Of a stretch of 64,000 nt of DNA, positions 52,476 to 61,820 are shown piece after piece. How positions within the stretch are numbered: position 1 is the first letter of the stretch; each line of letters opens with the position of its first letter. Source of the DNA: Planctomycetia bacterium (lineage in GTDB: Bacteria > Planctomycetota > Phycisphaerae > Phycisphaerales > SM1A02); assembly GCA_005790605.1 (NCBI GenBank), contig SXUI01000018.1, positions 62,001 to 126,000 of the forward strand. The letters are read 5' to 3'. The notes under the pieces are model-generated. The model was not told the origin of the DNA. It did no database searches and saw only the letters and a program-made list of their open reading frames with translations. The position numbers and the translations under genes are program-made.

Positions 52476-53476
52476 TGCAACGCTCCAATCAAAGCGTGAT
52501 CAATCGTCGGAAGCGGCTCGACGACCATTCGCTCGCCAGCACGAGGCGCGAGTTGCATGAGATCTTGTGCGTAAAAATGAGCGGTGCCGAGACCATGCGC
52601 CGACGCCCCCTCCGGATCAATCTGCGACGCAACGATTGCCGCAGCCATGAGCGCATAGTTCGACTCATACGCTGTTGACGCGATCGAGCGAATCCCCCTC
52701 TCGCGAGCGAGTCGGGCATGATGCAAGGATCGATCGATGCGCCCAACGCAACTGAGGCGTAGCACATGCGCCGTCACATAGGGCGCGAATGCAATGGAAT
52801 CAGGGATGCCTTCGCCGCGCGTCCACTCGAGCGCCGTCTCATCAAGGGCGATCGCGATACCCGTGCGTTCGACGAGCGTGCGGAGTTCCCACGGATTCGC
52901 GAGCGGATCCTCGACATACTCGATTCGATCCGGATCGAAGCCGTGCAGCATCTCAGCGCACGCATCCACAGTCAGCCGCCGGTTCGCATCAAGCCGCAAG
53001 CGCGCCTGCGGTTCGACCGCCGCAAGCAGTGCATGTATCGCGCGACGATCGGCATCGACGCCATCGCGACCGACCTTCAGCTTGACACTCGAAACTCCTT
53101 CAAACGCGCCCACATTCGCAAGAACGTCGACTTCCGTCGCTCCACCCTGCACGAAGGTCGCGACACGAATGCTTTCGCGAGCGGGCATAAGCGAACCTCG
53201 CAATTGCATCTCCGCCATCGAGATCGCAAAGTCCGCACTTGGCAATCCGAGCGGCACCATTGAGGAGCAGAGAGAACTCCAGAAGCGCAGGCCTGCGAGC
53301 GACTCGTCGAGACTCTCCTGATGTGTCCCAGCGAGCGGTGCGCACACGCCGAACCCGCGTGCGCCATCGCCATCAGCAACCTCAAGCAATGCCATCGTCC
53401 GGTCAGCGCCTGCCATCACTGCGCGACCGAGGTCGCTCAAGGGCAGTCGAATGAGATGCGTCGAAGCGCGTCGCAT
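52472..53476 (-). CDS. menC: o-Succinylbenzoate synthase
   Basis: A 334-residue enolase-superfamily enzyme that dehydrates SHCHC to OSB. The catalytic K-x-K is in VKLKVG, and the metal ligands Asp, Glu, Asp are in RLDANR, YVEDPL and ALDETAL. The second acid-base Lys of the family, usually in a VIKP-like motif, is Arg240 here (VLRLSCVG; codon 52757-52759). The gene is 12 bases downstream of menA and overlaps menE by four bases. The context makes OSB synthase more likely than other muconate-group activities. Confidence 0.85.
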   Translation of the reverse strand: MRRASTHLIRLPLSDLGRAVMAGADRTMALLEVADGDGARGFGVCAPLAGTHQESLDESLAGLRFWSSLCSSMVPLGLPSADFAISMAEMQLRGSLMPARESIRVATFVQGGATEVDVLANVGAFEGVSSVKLKVGRDGVDADRRAIHALLAAVEPQARLRLDANRRLTVDACAEMLHGFDPDRIEYVEDPLANPWELRTLVERTGIAIALDETALEWTRGEGIPDSIAFAPYVTAHVLRLSCVGRIDRSLHHARLARERGIRSIASTAYESNYALMAAAIVASQIDPEGASAHGLGTAHFYAQDLMQLAPRAGERMVVEPLPTIDHALIGALQ

Positions 53477-53488
53477 AGCACGCGCAGT

Positions 53489-54412
53489 TTAGGTGAACAC
53501 CCAACCAAGGCTCAGCGCGATACCTGTGAGATACAACTGCAAGCCAAAGCCCGCGAGCGCTCCGTTCAGCGCCGCGCCGCAGTCCCCACGCGCAATCATC
53601 ACAACGCTCGGAATAGACACAAGCGAAATCGTTGTTCCTGCAAGGACCCCGCCTGGCGCATCCGCGAGTAACCACGCAGCGAGCGGGAGCATGGCGGCAA
53701 CAACCCAGCAGACCAGAATCTCAAGCCGAGTGCATCGCGCGCCGAGGCGAACTGCCAGCGTCCGCTTCCCAACCGCGCGATCTTGCTCAATGTCGCGCAG
53801 ATTGTTCGTCGCGAGCAATGCAACAGCAAGAGCACCCGGGACAACTCCGATCACGGCTGGAGCCATCCGCCATTCGCCGAGAATCGCAGCGTATGTCCCT
53901 GCAGTTGCGAGTGGGCCGAAGCAAACGAACACGAAAAAATCGCCAAGTCCTAAGTACGCGAGTGGGCGAGGCCCGCCCGTGTAGAGCACCGCCGCAATCG
54001 CGCCGAGCACGCCAATCCACGCGAACTCTGCGCCGCGCTCCTGCGCAAGAAACGCCGAGGGAAGCAGAGACAAGAGCAGCACGAACACCATCGCCATGCG
54101 CATCGCTCTCGGCGTCACAGCGCCAGAGGAAACCGCACGGGTTGGACCCAGCCTCGCGGGTCCATCCGCGCCGCGGAGTGCATCAAAGATGTCATTCGCG
54201 AAGTTGCTCACGATCTGCAGGAGCACGGCGCCCACAAATGCGGCGACTGCGAATCGCCAATCAAATCGACTCGGCTCGTCAAGACCGAGCACTGGCAACG
54301 CGTCGCGCCAAGCCATCGCGCTGCCGATCATGCACGGCGCAAGACTCGCGCCCAAGGTCTTGGGGCGGGTCGCGGCAATCCAGACTCGAAGCAAAGAGGG
54401 CGTCGCGTTCAT
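53489..54412 (-). CDS. menA: 1,4-Dihydroxy-2-naphthoate polyprenyltransferase
   Basis: A 307-residue UbiA-family membrane enzyme that joins the polyprenyl chain to DHNA to give demethylmenaquinone. The first Asp-rich motif NFANDIFDALRGAD is near residue 70 and the second, LRDIEQDRAVGKRTLA, near 205; about eight to nine membrane helices. ATG at 54412, three bases after the menB stop. Confidence 0.93.
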   Translation of the reverse strand: MNATPSLLRVWIAATRPKTLGASLAPCMIGSAMAWRDALPVLGLDEPSRFDWRFAVAAFVGAVLLQIVSNFANDIFDALRGADGPARLGPTRAVSSGAVTPRAMRMAMVFVLLLSLLPSAFLAQERGAEFAWIGVLGAIAAVLYTGGPRPLAYLGLGDFFVFVCFGPLATAGTYAAILGEWRMAPAVIGVVPGALAVALLATNNLRDIEQDRAVGKRTLAVRLGARCTRLEILVCWVVAAMLPLAAWLLADAPGGVLAGTTISLVSIPSVVMIARGDCGAALNGALAGFGLQLYLTGIALSLGWVFT

Positions 54413-54415
54413 GAA

Positions 54416-55300
54416 TCACGGAGAGAACTTGCGGAAGTCGGGCTTGCGCTTCTCAAGTTGCGCATCGCGACCTTCCTTCGCTTCATCGGACATGTAATAA
54501 AGCATCGTCGCGATGCCTGAAAGTTCCTGTAGGCCCGCCTGCCCGTCGCAATCTGCATTGAGCGCCGCCTTAAGTGCGCGAATCGCCGTCGGCGAGTTCG
54601 CGTTCATCTCGCGGCACCATGCCACTGTCTCCTCTTCGAGTTGCGCGACAGGCACGACCGTGTTGATGAGCCCCATCTCAAGGGCTTCGCTGGCGGAATA
54701 GCTTCGACAAAGAAACCACATCTCGCGCGCCTTCTTCTGACCGATGATGCGCGCCATGTAACTCGCGCCGTAGCCGCCGTCGAAACTTCCCATTTTCGGG
54801 CCAACCTGCCCGAAGCGAGCGTTTTCGGCAGCGATCGTCAGATCACACATCATGTGAAGGACATGTCCACCACCAATCGCCCATCCGGCAACCATCGCGA
54901 CGACAGGCTTCGGGCAGGAACGAATCTCGCGCTGAAACTCCAGCACATTCAGTAACTCGCTTCCCGACTCAGACTTGTACCCAGCGTGACCGCGGATGCG
55001 CTGATCTCCTCCTGCGCAGAACGCGCGTTCACCCTCACCCGTCAGAATGATGGAGCCAATCGCGCTGTCATTCTTCGCATCGAGTAGCGCAGCGCGCATT
55101 TCCTCGACGGTTCGTGGCGTGAATGCGTTTCGAACTTGGGGCCGATTGATGGTGATCTTTGCAATGCCGTCGCATTTGGCGTAGCGCACCTCCGCAAACT
55201 TCTCGGAGAGCGGCGACAGGCTCCATGCAAGCGCAGGTCGAATGCGCTCTGCGGTGTCGGTCGTTGGACGGTGAATTGCAGGCGCAGTTGGCTTCGTCAT
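54416..55300 (-). CDS. menB: 1,4-Dihydroxy-2-naphthoyl-CoA synthase
   Basis: A 294-residue crotonase-fold enzyme that cyclises OSB-Co[12 protein letters not shown] (oxyanion hole), [19 protein letters not shown], and [26 protein letters not shown] are characteristic of MenB. The ATG at 55300 gives MTKPTAP; the open frame reaches 55336 but would overlap menH. The gene is seven bases after the menH stop. Confidence 0.95.
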   Translation of the reverse strand: MTKPTAPAIHRPTTDTAERIRPALAWSLSPLSEKFAEVRYAKCDGIAKITINRPQVRNAFTPRTVEEMRAALLDAKNDSAIGSIILTGEGERAFCAGGDQRIRGHAGYKSESGSELLNVLEFQREIRSCPKPVVAMVAGWAIGGGHVLHMMCDLTIAAENARFGQVGPKMGSFDGGYGASYMARIIGQKKAREMWFLCRSYSASEALEMGLINTVVPVAQLEEETVAWCREMNANSPTAIRALKAALNADCDGQAGLQELSGIATMLYYMSDEAKEGRDAQLEKRKPDFRKFSP

Positions 55301-55307
55301 GAGTTGC

Positions 55308-56030
55308 TTACGCAGAGGAATGCAGAATCTGTTCAATCATCTGTGCGCAAGCGCGAGGGGCTTCGAGCGGTAGAACATGACCCGCGTTTGGCACGATTCG
55401 TGTCGTGAGCGCTGGCATCGTCGCCTCTGCTTCACGCACAATCGCAGCATACCGAGCGTCGGATTCCCCTGCCGCCATCGTGATTCTCGACGCGTGCGCT
55501 GCGAGGGCATCCCAACGACTCTCACTTCGCCCGGGTGAACATCCATAGACGACCTCAGACCAGAAGTTCGCATCCCCCTGCGCCCGTCGCGCCCGCGTCG
55601 CATCGAATGATGGGTGCGCGCGAAACGATGCGAAGAGATCCGATTGGTACCACCGCTCGATGAAATCGGCAGTGGGAATCGAGAGAAGATCGTCCGACCT
55701 CAGGAGGTCTGACGCGGCACGCATGGCTCGTTCCGAAGCATCTCGCATGCCGGGTTGGGTTGAAAGTAACAGCAGCTTTGGAGTACGCGCGGTGTTGATG
55801 GCGCAAGCTTCTAGCGCGATACGCGCGCCAAGCGAATAACCGACAACGAGGTCGCTTGGCGTGCGCCGGAGCCGATCGTTCAACGCTTCCGCAAACCCTA
55901 TCACCGTGCTGCACGAGAATTCACGCAGCGAGACCACATCGCAAGCGATGTCGGGCGCGAGTGCTGCGAGAACATCCGCCCAATCGGCAGGAGAACCGAG
56001 AAATCCGTGCACGAGAGCAATGCGCTTCAC
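55308..56030 (-). CDS. menH: SHCHC synthase-like alpha/beta hydrolase
   Basis: A 240-residue alpha/beta hydrolase that removes pyruvate from SEPHCHC. The nucleophile Ser lies in VVGYSLGAR and the catalytic His in [19 protein letters not shown] is the oxyanion loop typical of MenH. I chose GTG 56030, four bases after the menD stop. The open frame to 56108 overlaps menD without conserved residues. Confidence 0.88.
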   Translation of the reverse strand: MKRIALVHGFLGSPADWADVLAALAPDIACDVVSLREFSCSTVIGFAEALNDRLRRTPSDLVVGYSLGARIALEACAINTARTPKLLLLSTQPGMRDASERAMRAASDLLRSDDLLSIPTADFIERWYQSDLFASFRAHPSFDATRARRAQGDANFWSEVVYGCSPGRSESRWDALAAHASRITMAAGESDARYAAIVREAEATMPALTTRIVPNAGHVLPLEAPRACAQMIEQILHSSA

Positions 56031-56034
56031 GGCG

Positions 56035-57753
56035 CTATGCAAACTCCTTCGCGAGCGCTGCGCGAGCCGCGGTGGCGACGCTCTCGCGAACCTTCTCGCT
56101 CGATGCACTCGTGCACGAAACTTCGATCACCGTCGCACCTCCACGACGCAGCGCCGAGCGCATCGCGCTCGCGAGCGCCTTTCGATTCGACGGCGCTGAC
56201 TGCGCGATGCCCCATGCCTGCGCGAGAGGCGCGAAGGATCGACCGTGCGGCGTCACGAAACATCGATCGAACACATCCTTGTGCTTCGCGATCGGGAGGT
56301 ATCGGAAGATCCCACCGCCATCGTTGTTCAACACGACAAAGATGAGAGGAGTTCTCACTTCGGACGCGAGCTGAAGACTGTTCAAGTCATGCAACATGCT
56401 CACATCCCCGATGAACGCGACGACTGGTTCAGCGGTCGCGACGGCGTGACCGGCCGCAGTCGCGACGAGACCATCGATCCCGCTCGCGCCGCGATTCGAA
56501 CCCACAGCCCAACCCTTGGGCGGCGCGATCGCAAGAAAATCGGCGTCGCGAATCGGCATGCTCGATCCGTAGAACATCGTTCCGTGCGGAAGGCTCGCGC
56601 AGATGTCACGCGCCTCCACAAGCGCGGTCGGCTCGCACAACACACGCTCAGCTTCGATCACCGCATGTGCGGCGCGGGTTGCGCAAGCGAGCGCTCGCTT
56701 CCACCCGGCGTGCGCTTTGAGCGAGCGACTTCGTTGAAAAACCACCGGCGCGGCATGGACCGCGTGCGCGCGGTGACTTGCATCGACGCGCGGATCCCCT
56801 GCCCCAAAAATCTCAACTGGACATTGTTGGCGCGCGACCCAGGCCGCCACACGCTTCGAGACGACCGCATCGCCCGCGCACACAATTCCATCGACACCTA
56901 ACGCTCGCTCAAGCGCGAGATTCGATCCATCTGGCGGAGCGGAACGCAGCACCAGATCGGCGCCAATCGTCCCTTCACGCGCGAGGCCGCTTGTGATATC
57001 CGCGAGCATTGTGCCTCGCCATGCAGCCACGCTGCGTCTCAATAGCTCAGGCGCGCGGCCCATGATCACAAGTGGCGCACTGACTTCCACCACACTCTCC
57101 ACTGCAGCAATCGTGCTTCTCCACGGAAGCGCGTTTCGCGGCGCGGTCCAACGACCAATTGAATCGAGCCAGGAGCGAGACCAATCCTGCTCACTCGGCG
57201 CAAGCGGTTCGCGAAACGCGCAGTTCACATGCACGCCGCCGCCTTGCGACCCAGCGTCTCCGAGCGCGCGAGCCACTGCTTCATCCATGGTGGAGAGCAC
57301 ATACTCCGCAGGTATCTCTGCGGTTGGGCAAGGCATGGAGACAGACCATCGCGCTGCGTGTGCGAGGAGTTGCGATTGTGGAATCGCTTGATTCGCACCG
57401 CAATCGAGAAGTTCAGGCGGTCGATCCGCAGACAGCACGAGGAGTGGCGTGCGCGACATGCGCGCCTCGACGAGCGCGGGCAAGGTGTTCGCAACCGCGG
57501 TTCCGCTGGTGACAATGATGACGGCGGGCTTCCGCGAGGCCTTCGCGATGCCAAGCGCGAGAAACGCGCCGCCTCGCTCATCGTGCGCGATGTGCACGCG
57601 AATGCCGCGACACCGTTCGAATGCGACGGCGAGCGGTGCGCTCCTTGAGCCCGGGCAGGCAACGGCGTGTTCGATGCCAAGTCGAACGCACTCCTCTGCG
57701 ATGAGCATCGTCCATGCGAGATTGAAGTTCGCCGCAGCGCGAAGGTCACTCAC
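56035..57753 (-). CDS. menD: SEPHCHC synthase, thiamine diphosphate enzyme
   Basis: A 572-residue ThDP enzyme that adds succinic semialdehyde (from 2-oxoglutarate) to isochorismate. CPGSRSAPLAVAF and HIAHDERGGAFLALG are the N-terminal MenD motifs, TSGTAVANTLPALVEA follows, and the ThDP motif is GDVSMLHDLNSL with NNDGGGIF. GTG 57753 lies in a GTGA overlap with the menF stop; an ORF start at 57807 lies inside menF. Confidence 0.93.
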   Translation of the reverse strand: MSDLRAAANFNLAWTMLIAEECVRLGIEHAVACPGSRSAPLAVAFERCRGIRVHIAHDERGGAFLALGIAKASRKPAVIIVTSGTAVANTLPALVEARMSRTPLLVLSADRPPELLDCGANQAIPQSQLLAHAARWSVSMPCPTAEIPAEYVLSTMDEAVARALGDAGSQGGGVHVNCAFREPLAPSEQDWSRSWLDSIGRWTAPRNALPWRSTIAAVESVVEVSAPLVIMGRAPELLRRSVAAWRGTMLADITSGLAREGTIGADLVLRSAPPDGSNLALERALGVDGIVCAGDAVVSKRVAAWVARQQCPVEIFGAGDPRVDASHRAHAVHAAPVVFQRSRSLKAHAGWKRALACATRAAHAVIEAERVLCEPTALVEARDICASLPHGTMFYGSSMPIRDADFLAIAPPKGWAVGSNRGASGIDGLVATAAGHAVATAEPVVAFIGDVSMLHDLNSLQLASEVRTPLIFVVLNNDGGGIFRYLPIAKHKDVFDRCFVTPHGRSFAPLAQAWGIAQSAPSNRKALASAMRSALRRGGATVIEVSCTSASSEKVRESVATAARAALAKEFA

Positions 57754-59099
57754 GACTGCCTCGACAACCGCTCGAACGCAAGAAGTTTGTGCGCGGTCTC
57801 GCGCCACTCATCCGCGGCGTCCGATCCTTCGACGATTCCAGCGCCCGCGAAGGCCGTGAGCGAATCGCCATCAATGAGCGCGCTGCGAATACCAACTGCA
57901 AACTCAGAGGCGTGCGCGGTACGGACACCGATCGGGCCAGCGAACAACCCACGATCAAACGGTTCAAGTGTGCGTATCGCATGCACTGCTTCGGTGACTG
58001 GGCTCCCGGAAACTGCGGGAGTTGGATGGAGCGCCTTCAAGAGCATTTCGTCCGTGACGCCTTCTTGCAACTCAACTGCCATGCGTGTACGAAGGTGCTG
58101 GACATATCCGAGCCGCAGCAATCGTGGCTCGTCATCGAAGCGAAGCGTCTGCGAGAACGGCTCAAGTGCCTCACGAATGCGTTCGACGACGAATTGGTGC
58201 TCGCGCCGATCCTTCGCACTTGAGAGCAGCGCATCACCCATCAGTTGATCCGCAACGGCATCAACTCCGCGAGGACGAGTTCCCGCAACCGCTTCACTCT
58301 TGAGTGTGCGCCCAACCCGAGAAAACAGGCGCTCAGGACTTACACCAACAAAGGCGCGGCCTGCTTGGGGTTCGATGAAATAGCGAAAACTTCGTGGCTC
58401 CGTTTGCGCGAGTCGATGAAGCACGAGCATCGGATCGATCTCACTACTCGCGACATATCTCGCCGTCCGTCCGAGGACGACCTTGCGGAGCTTCCCGTTG
58501 CGAATCGCATCGAGTCCAGCGCGTACTGCGCGCGTCCACGCCGCCTCGCTGATGTCGTCAGGCACGCGCGTGAATGATGGATCCACGCTGCACCGCGGCT
58601 TGCACTCTTGTGCGAGCACTTCGAGCCAGCCGCGCGCGACATCAAGATCGCTCACATTGACCGCGAGCACGCTGCGAACGCGATCACCGTGTTCTGCTCG
58701 CCGCAACTCGATCGCGGGGAGCACAGCGGACTGCTGCGTAAATGTCTCCCACACGCGATCGCGGACGCGACTCGGATCAAAGGCGTCGACGGTAAACACG
58801 ACCGCCTCGCTGCTCCCGCCAATCTGCGAAAGCCCCTCCGGAAGCGACGCATTCGCGACGCCTATTCCCGCAAACTCGAGCGTGCCGGTTCGCGTTCGAA
58901 AGTAACGGCGTTGACCTGCGGCGAGCCCCGCCAGTACCCGAAACACATCAAGGTGTTCAACCTCATGCTCGAATCGAAGAAAGCTCCCCGCTTGAGGCGG
59001 CGTCGCGCTCGCGAGCAAGCGCAGGAGTGCCCGGGCCGCCAACTCGAGCGGAAGTGGCCGTGTCTCCTGCTTTGATTCGTGTCGCGAAAGGAGGCTCAT
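57750..59099 (-). CDS. menF: Isochorismate synthase
   Basis: A 449-residue chorismate-binding enzyme that makes isochorismate, the entry to menaquinone. LRKVVLGRTA, EAVAGTRPRG, SAKDRREHQFVVERI, LHPTPAVSGSPVTEA and DRGLFAGPIG are family motifs with the catalytic Lys and Glu residues. It starts the men cluster, which runs D-H-B-A-C-E behind it with gaps of at most 12 bases or overlaps. The gene upstream on the same strand, of the Mla operon, ends 41 bases before it. Confidence 0.93.
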   Translation of the reverse strand: MSLLSRHESKQETRPLPLELAARALLRLLASATPPQAGSFLRFEHEVEHLDVFRVLAGLAAGQRRYFRTRTGTLEFAGIGVANASLPEGLSQIGGSSEAVVFTVDAFDPSRVRDRVWETFTQQSAVLPAIELRRAEHGDRVRSVLAVNVSDLDVARGWLEVLAQECKPRCSVDPSFTRVPDDISEAAWTRAVRAGLDAIRNGKLRKVVLGRTARYVASSEIDPMLVLHRLAQTEPRSFRYFIEPQAGRAFVGVSPERLFSRVGRTLKSEAVAGTRPRGVDAVADQLMGDALLSSAKDRREHQFVVERIREALEPFSQTLRFDDEPRLLRLGYVQHLRTRMAVELQEGVTDEMLLKALHPTPAVSGSPVTEAVHAIRTLEPFDRGLFAGPIGVRTAHASEFAVGIRSALIDGDSLTAFAGAGIVEGSDAADEWRETAHKLLAFERLSRQS

Positions 59100-59140
59100 G
59101 CGAGGTTCGTGAGTGTACGCGAGACGCCCCTCGTTTCGCG

Positions 59141-59785
59141 CTACTTACTCCGCACCGCTGGATTCCCACTCAACTGCGCAAGAATCTCGCCAAAGGCGAC
59201 TGCTGAAGCAGCGCCGAGCGAGTCCGCGACCGCGCCGGGAGTCGCCGCAGAAATCGGCGCAGTTCCAACTGCAACGCCACTGCCGAGCAGTGCGGCACTC
59301 GTTGCTCCATCACCAACGAGATACCAGCGAAGTTGGACCTCCGCATGCGGGCTCGCGGCATTGCTGTAGTTCCCACAGAATCGTTCAAGCACAAGAGAGA
59401 CTTTGCAAGGCGCTGCCACAGCAGCACCTTGACCGGTGACGCAAGAGAACTGCTTCGACTCCGACAAGAACCCAACGAACGCAGTAGTCAACATGGAGGA
59501 AGGTGCGGCGATCCATCCGGCATAGTTGTCGGTGCGCCAACTTCCATCCGCTTGCGCGTATACAAACCCCAGCGCATCAAAGGGAGCGACTGCGGTCACT
59601 CTGCTAACTTCAATGCCGTTCGCTGAGGGCGCGCGATCGGCAACGACTGCCGGCGGTGGCACACTCAGTAAGAACTGCGCCTGCGCGGCGCTCGATCGAT
59701 TGAAGAGCGAGCATCCGCCGAGTGCAAGAATCGCAAGGGGAGCGATCCATCGAAGCGCGATGCGGAGCGGAGCGTTTGGAGTCAT
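59141..59785 (-). CDS. ABC-type transport auxiliary lipoprotein of the Mla/MCE operon
   Basis: A 214-residue lipoprotein; lipobox LALGGC at about residue 24. FLLSVPP near residue 40 is typical of the PqiC/ABC_trans_aux type (DUF330), whose members accompany MCE transporters. The ATG at 59785 directly precedes the signal sequence; the open frame extends to 59863. It is 31 bases after the mlaD-like gene and probably the outer-membrane partner. No MlaC-like periplasmic chaperone is in the operon. Confidence 0.8.
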   Translation of the reverse strand: MTPNAPLRIALRWIAPLAILALGGCSLFNRSSAAQAQFLLSVPPPAVVADRAPSANGIEVSRVTAVAPFDALGFVYAQADGSWRTDNYAGWIAAPSSMLTTAFVGFLSESKQFSCVTGQGAAVAAPCKVSLVLERFCGNYSNAASPHAEVQLRWYLVGDGATSAALLGSGVAVGTAPISAATPGAVADSLGAASAVAFGEILAQLSGNPAVRSK

Positions 59786-59816
59786 GCGAGATAGTCCTAA
59801 GTAAAGCTGCAGCCGT

Positions 59817-60956
59817 TCAAGGAGAAACGGGCGCGCCGGGAGCCACGCGCGGAGGAGGTGCACTGAAAATCACTTGTGAAGCATCCTGTCGAAGTCGCTG
59901 CGAGAGCGCGTCAAGGTTCTCTGCCATTTCGCGGAGGCTCTGGAGCAGCACGCGAATGTCGTACTCCTCGTTCGCGATCAAGCGATCAACGCGAGCAAGC
60001 AACGCACGCGCGTCCTCCATCGCTTCGGGAGCGACGACGGCTGCACCTCGCAGACCGTCAAGGGTCTCTTGCAGTTTGGGCGACTTCAAGAGCGCATCGA
60101 GTTCAGCGCTTCCAGAAGCCAAGCTTGCGGCAATGTCGGGGAGACGCGCGATTGTCGTCTTGAGATCGACCTTTCCATCTCCAAGCACCGTTGCAAGCGA
60201 GTCAGAGGCGCTCGCAATGTTCGCGATGGACTTCTGGATGTTTGGATCAGCCAGAATCGTCTGCACTTGGCGGTTCGTCGTCCGCGCCTCTTCGATAAAC
60301 GCAGTCGCGTCGGCGAGAATTGGCTTGCCTTGCGATTCGAGCACACTGTCGAGGTGTTGCACGAGCGTATGCATGTCGCGCCCGATCTTCGTGAAGTCGA
60401 CGCCCTGCACGCCCTTCACGATGGCCGACGCGCCATCGAGCAGTTCATTCAATCGGCTTGGAACTGCAGGAATGTACGGATGCGCGGGCGTCCAAGTCAC
60501 TGGGATCGCCTCCTTCGGCACATCGCTCGTGTACTCGAACTGCATGTACAGCCCGCCGGTGATTCCCTCCGAAACGAGGCGTGAGCGCAGCCCCTTTCCA
60601 ACCGACGCGTTGATGTCCGAGACGAAGTCCTCATCGCTGTGCACACCAATGAGGTCTTGCACAATCTTCATCCGCACGAGCACCATGGAATCGAGCACTT
60701 CGCCGCCCGCTTCGGCGTGATGCGGATACGCCATGCTCACGAAGGAGATCTCCGATACTTGACCGATCGTGACTCCGCGGAACTTTACTGGGCTCCCTAC
60801 ATTCAATCCGTTCACAGACTCCGATGAGTATGTCTCGACCATCTCCGTTCGCTGAAAGAGCGTCGCGCTCCCAAGCACAATCGTCCCACCAATCGCGAGC
60901 GCGACCGCAGTCAGCACGAAGGCTCCAACTTTGAAATTCGTCGATTGACTACTCAT
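59817..60956 (-). CDS. mlaD: MCE/MlaD-family lipid transport protein
   Basis: A 379-residue protein with one N-terminal membrane helix (about residues 10-30), an MCE domain (about 38-140; NGLNVGSPVKFRGVTIG, VSEGITGGLYMQ) and a long helical tail (150-350) that ends Pro-rich. It is longer than E. coli MlaD (183), more like PqiB/YebT-type or actinobacterial MCE proteins, and the tail may form a needle across the periplasm. Confidence 0.9.
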   Translation of the reverse strand: MSSQSTNFKVGAFVLTAVALAIGGTIVLGSATLFQRTEMVETYSSESVNGLNVGSPVKFRGVTIGQVSEISFVSMAYPHHAEAGGEVLDSMVLVRMKIVQDLIGVHSDEDFVSDINASVGKGLRSRLVSEGITGGLYMQFEYTSDVPKEAIPVTWTPAHPYIPAVPSRLNELLDGASAIVKGVQGVDFTKIGRDMHTLVQHLDSVLESQGKPILADATAFIEEARTTNRQVQTILADPNIQKSIANIASASDSLATVLGDGKVDLKTTIARLPDIAASLASGSAELDALLKSPKLQETLDGLRGAAVVAPEAMEDARALLARVDRLIANEEYDIRVLLQSLREMAENLDALSQRLRQDASQVIFSAPPPRVAPGAPVSP

Positions 60957-61022
60957 GGCGTTGTTTCTGGGAGAGGGAGTGAGCGAAAGTGTAATTCAGC
61001 GAGAGGGAGCGCATGGCGAAGT

Positions 61023-61820
61023 TCAAGCAGATGCGGTGACGGCGTGCACTGCGACACCCTGTCGGTTGAGGAAGCGGCGAACGAGTGGATCCGGCGAACT
61101 ATCGCGCATGACACGCGGATCGCCCACCTCCACGAGACCTCCCCGCTTTCCGTCGATCATGGCAAACCGGTGCGCGATAGCGAAAATGCTCGCGAGCTCG
61201 TGCGAGATCACGACGAACGTCACGCCGAGCGTTTCGTTCAGCGTTTGAATCAGGCTATCCAAGTCGGCGCTCGTCATCGGGTCAAGCCCCGCCGATGGCT
61301 CGTCGAGAAAAATGATCGGGGCATCAAGTGCGAGTGCGCGCGCGATTGCCGCTCGCTTCTGCATGCCTCCCGAGAGCTCGCTCGGCATCTTGTTTGCGGC
61401 ATGAGCCAAGTCCACAAGGCCGAGCTTTGCGCGCGCGACTTCAATTCGCGCGCCAAGCGGAAGCGATGTGAACTCCTCCATCGGCAGCATGACATTCTCA
61501 AGCACGGTCATGCTGTTGAAGAGCGCACCGAGTTGGTACATCACTCCAAACTCACGACGCACGCCTTGCAGCGCATCTTCATCTGCATTCGCGACATCCA
61601 CGCCGCCAATCCAAATCTCTCCCGCAAGTGGCCGGTTGAGCGTCGTCAGGTTTGAGAGCAGCGTCGTCTTCCCTGCGCCAGAACCGCCGCCGATGAAAAT
61701 GATCTCGCCGCGACGAATGTCAAGCGTGAGATCCTTCAGAATCACCTTGGTTGCGTAGCCCACCGAGACGCCCTTGATGCGAATGGCTGGCTCGGAGTTG
61801 TTGTGCGATACGGTTGTCAC
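61023..61820 (-). CDS. mlaF: MlaF-family ABC ATPase
   Basis: A 265-residue ATPase with Walker A GGGSGAGKTT, signature LSGGMQKRAAIARAL and Walker B FLDEPSAGLDP; the GMQKR form is characteristic of MlaF/TtgA-type MCE ATPases. The GTG start follows directly after the stop of the permease gene. Confidence 0.93.
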   Translation of the reverse strand: MTTVSHNNSEPAIRIKGVSVGYATKVILKDLTLDIRRGEIIFIGGGSGAGKTTLLSNLTTLNRPLAGEIWIGGVDVANADEDALQGVRREFGVMYQLGALFNSMTVLENVMLPMEEFTSLPLGARIEVARAKLGLVDLAHAANKMPSELSGGMQKRAAIARALALDAPIIFLDEPSAGLDPMTSADLDSLIQTLNETLGVTFVVISHELASIFAIAHRFAMIDGKRGGLVEVGDPRVMRDSSPDPLVRRFLNRQGVAVHAVTASA

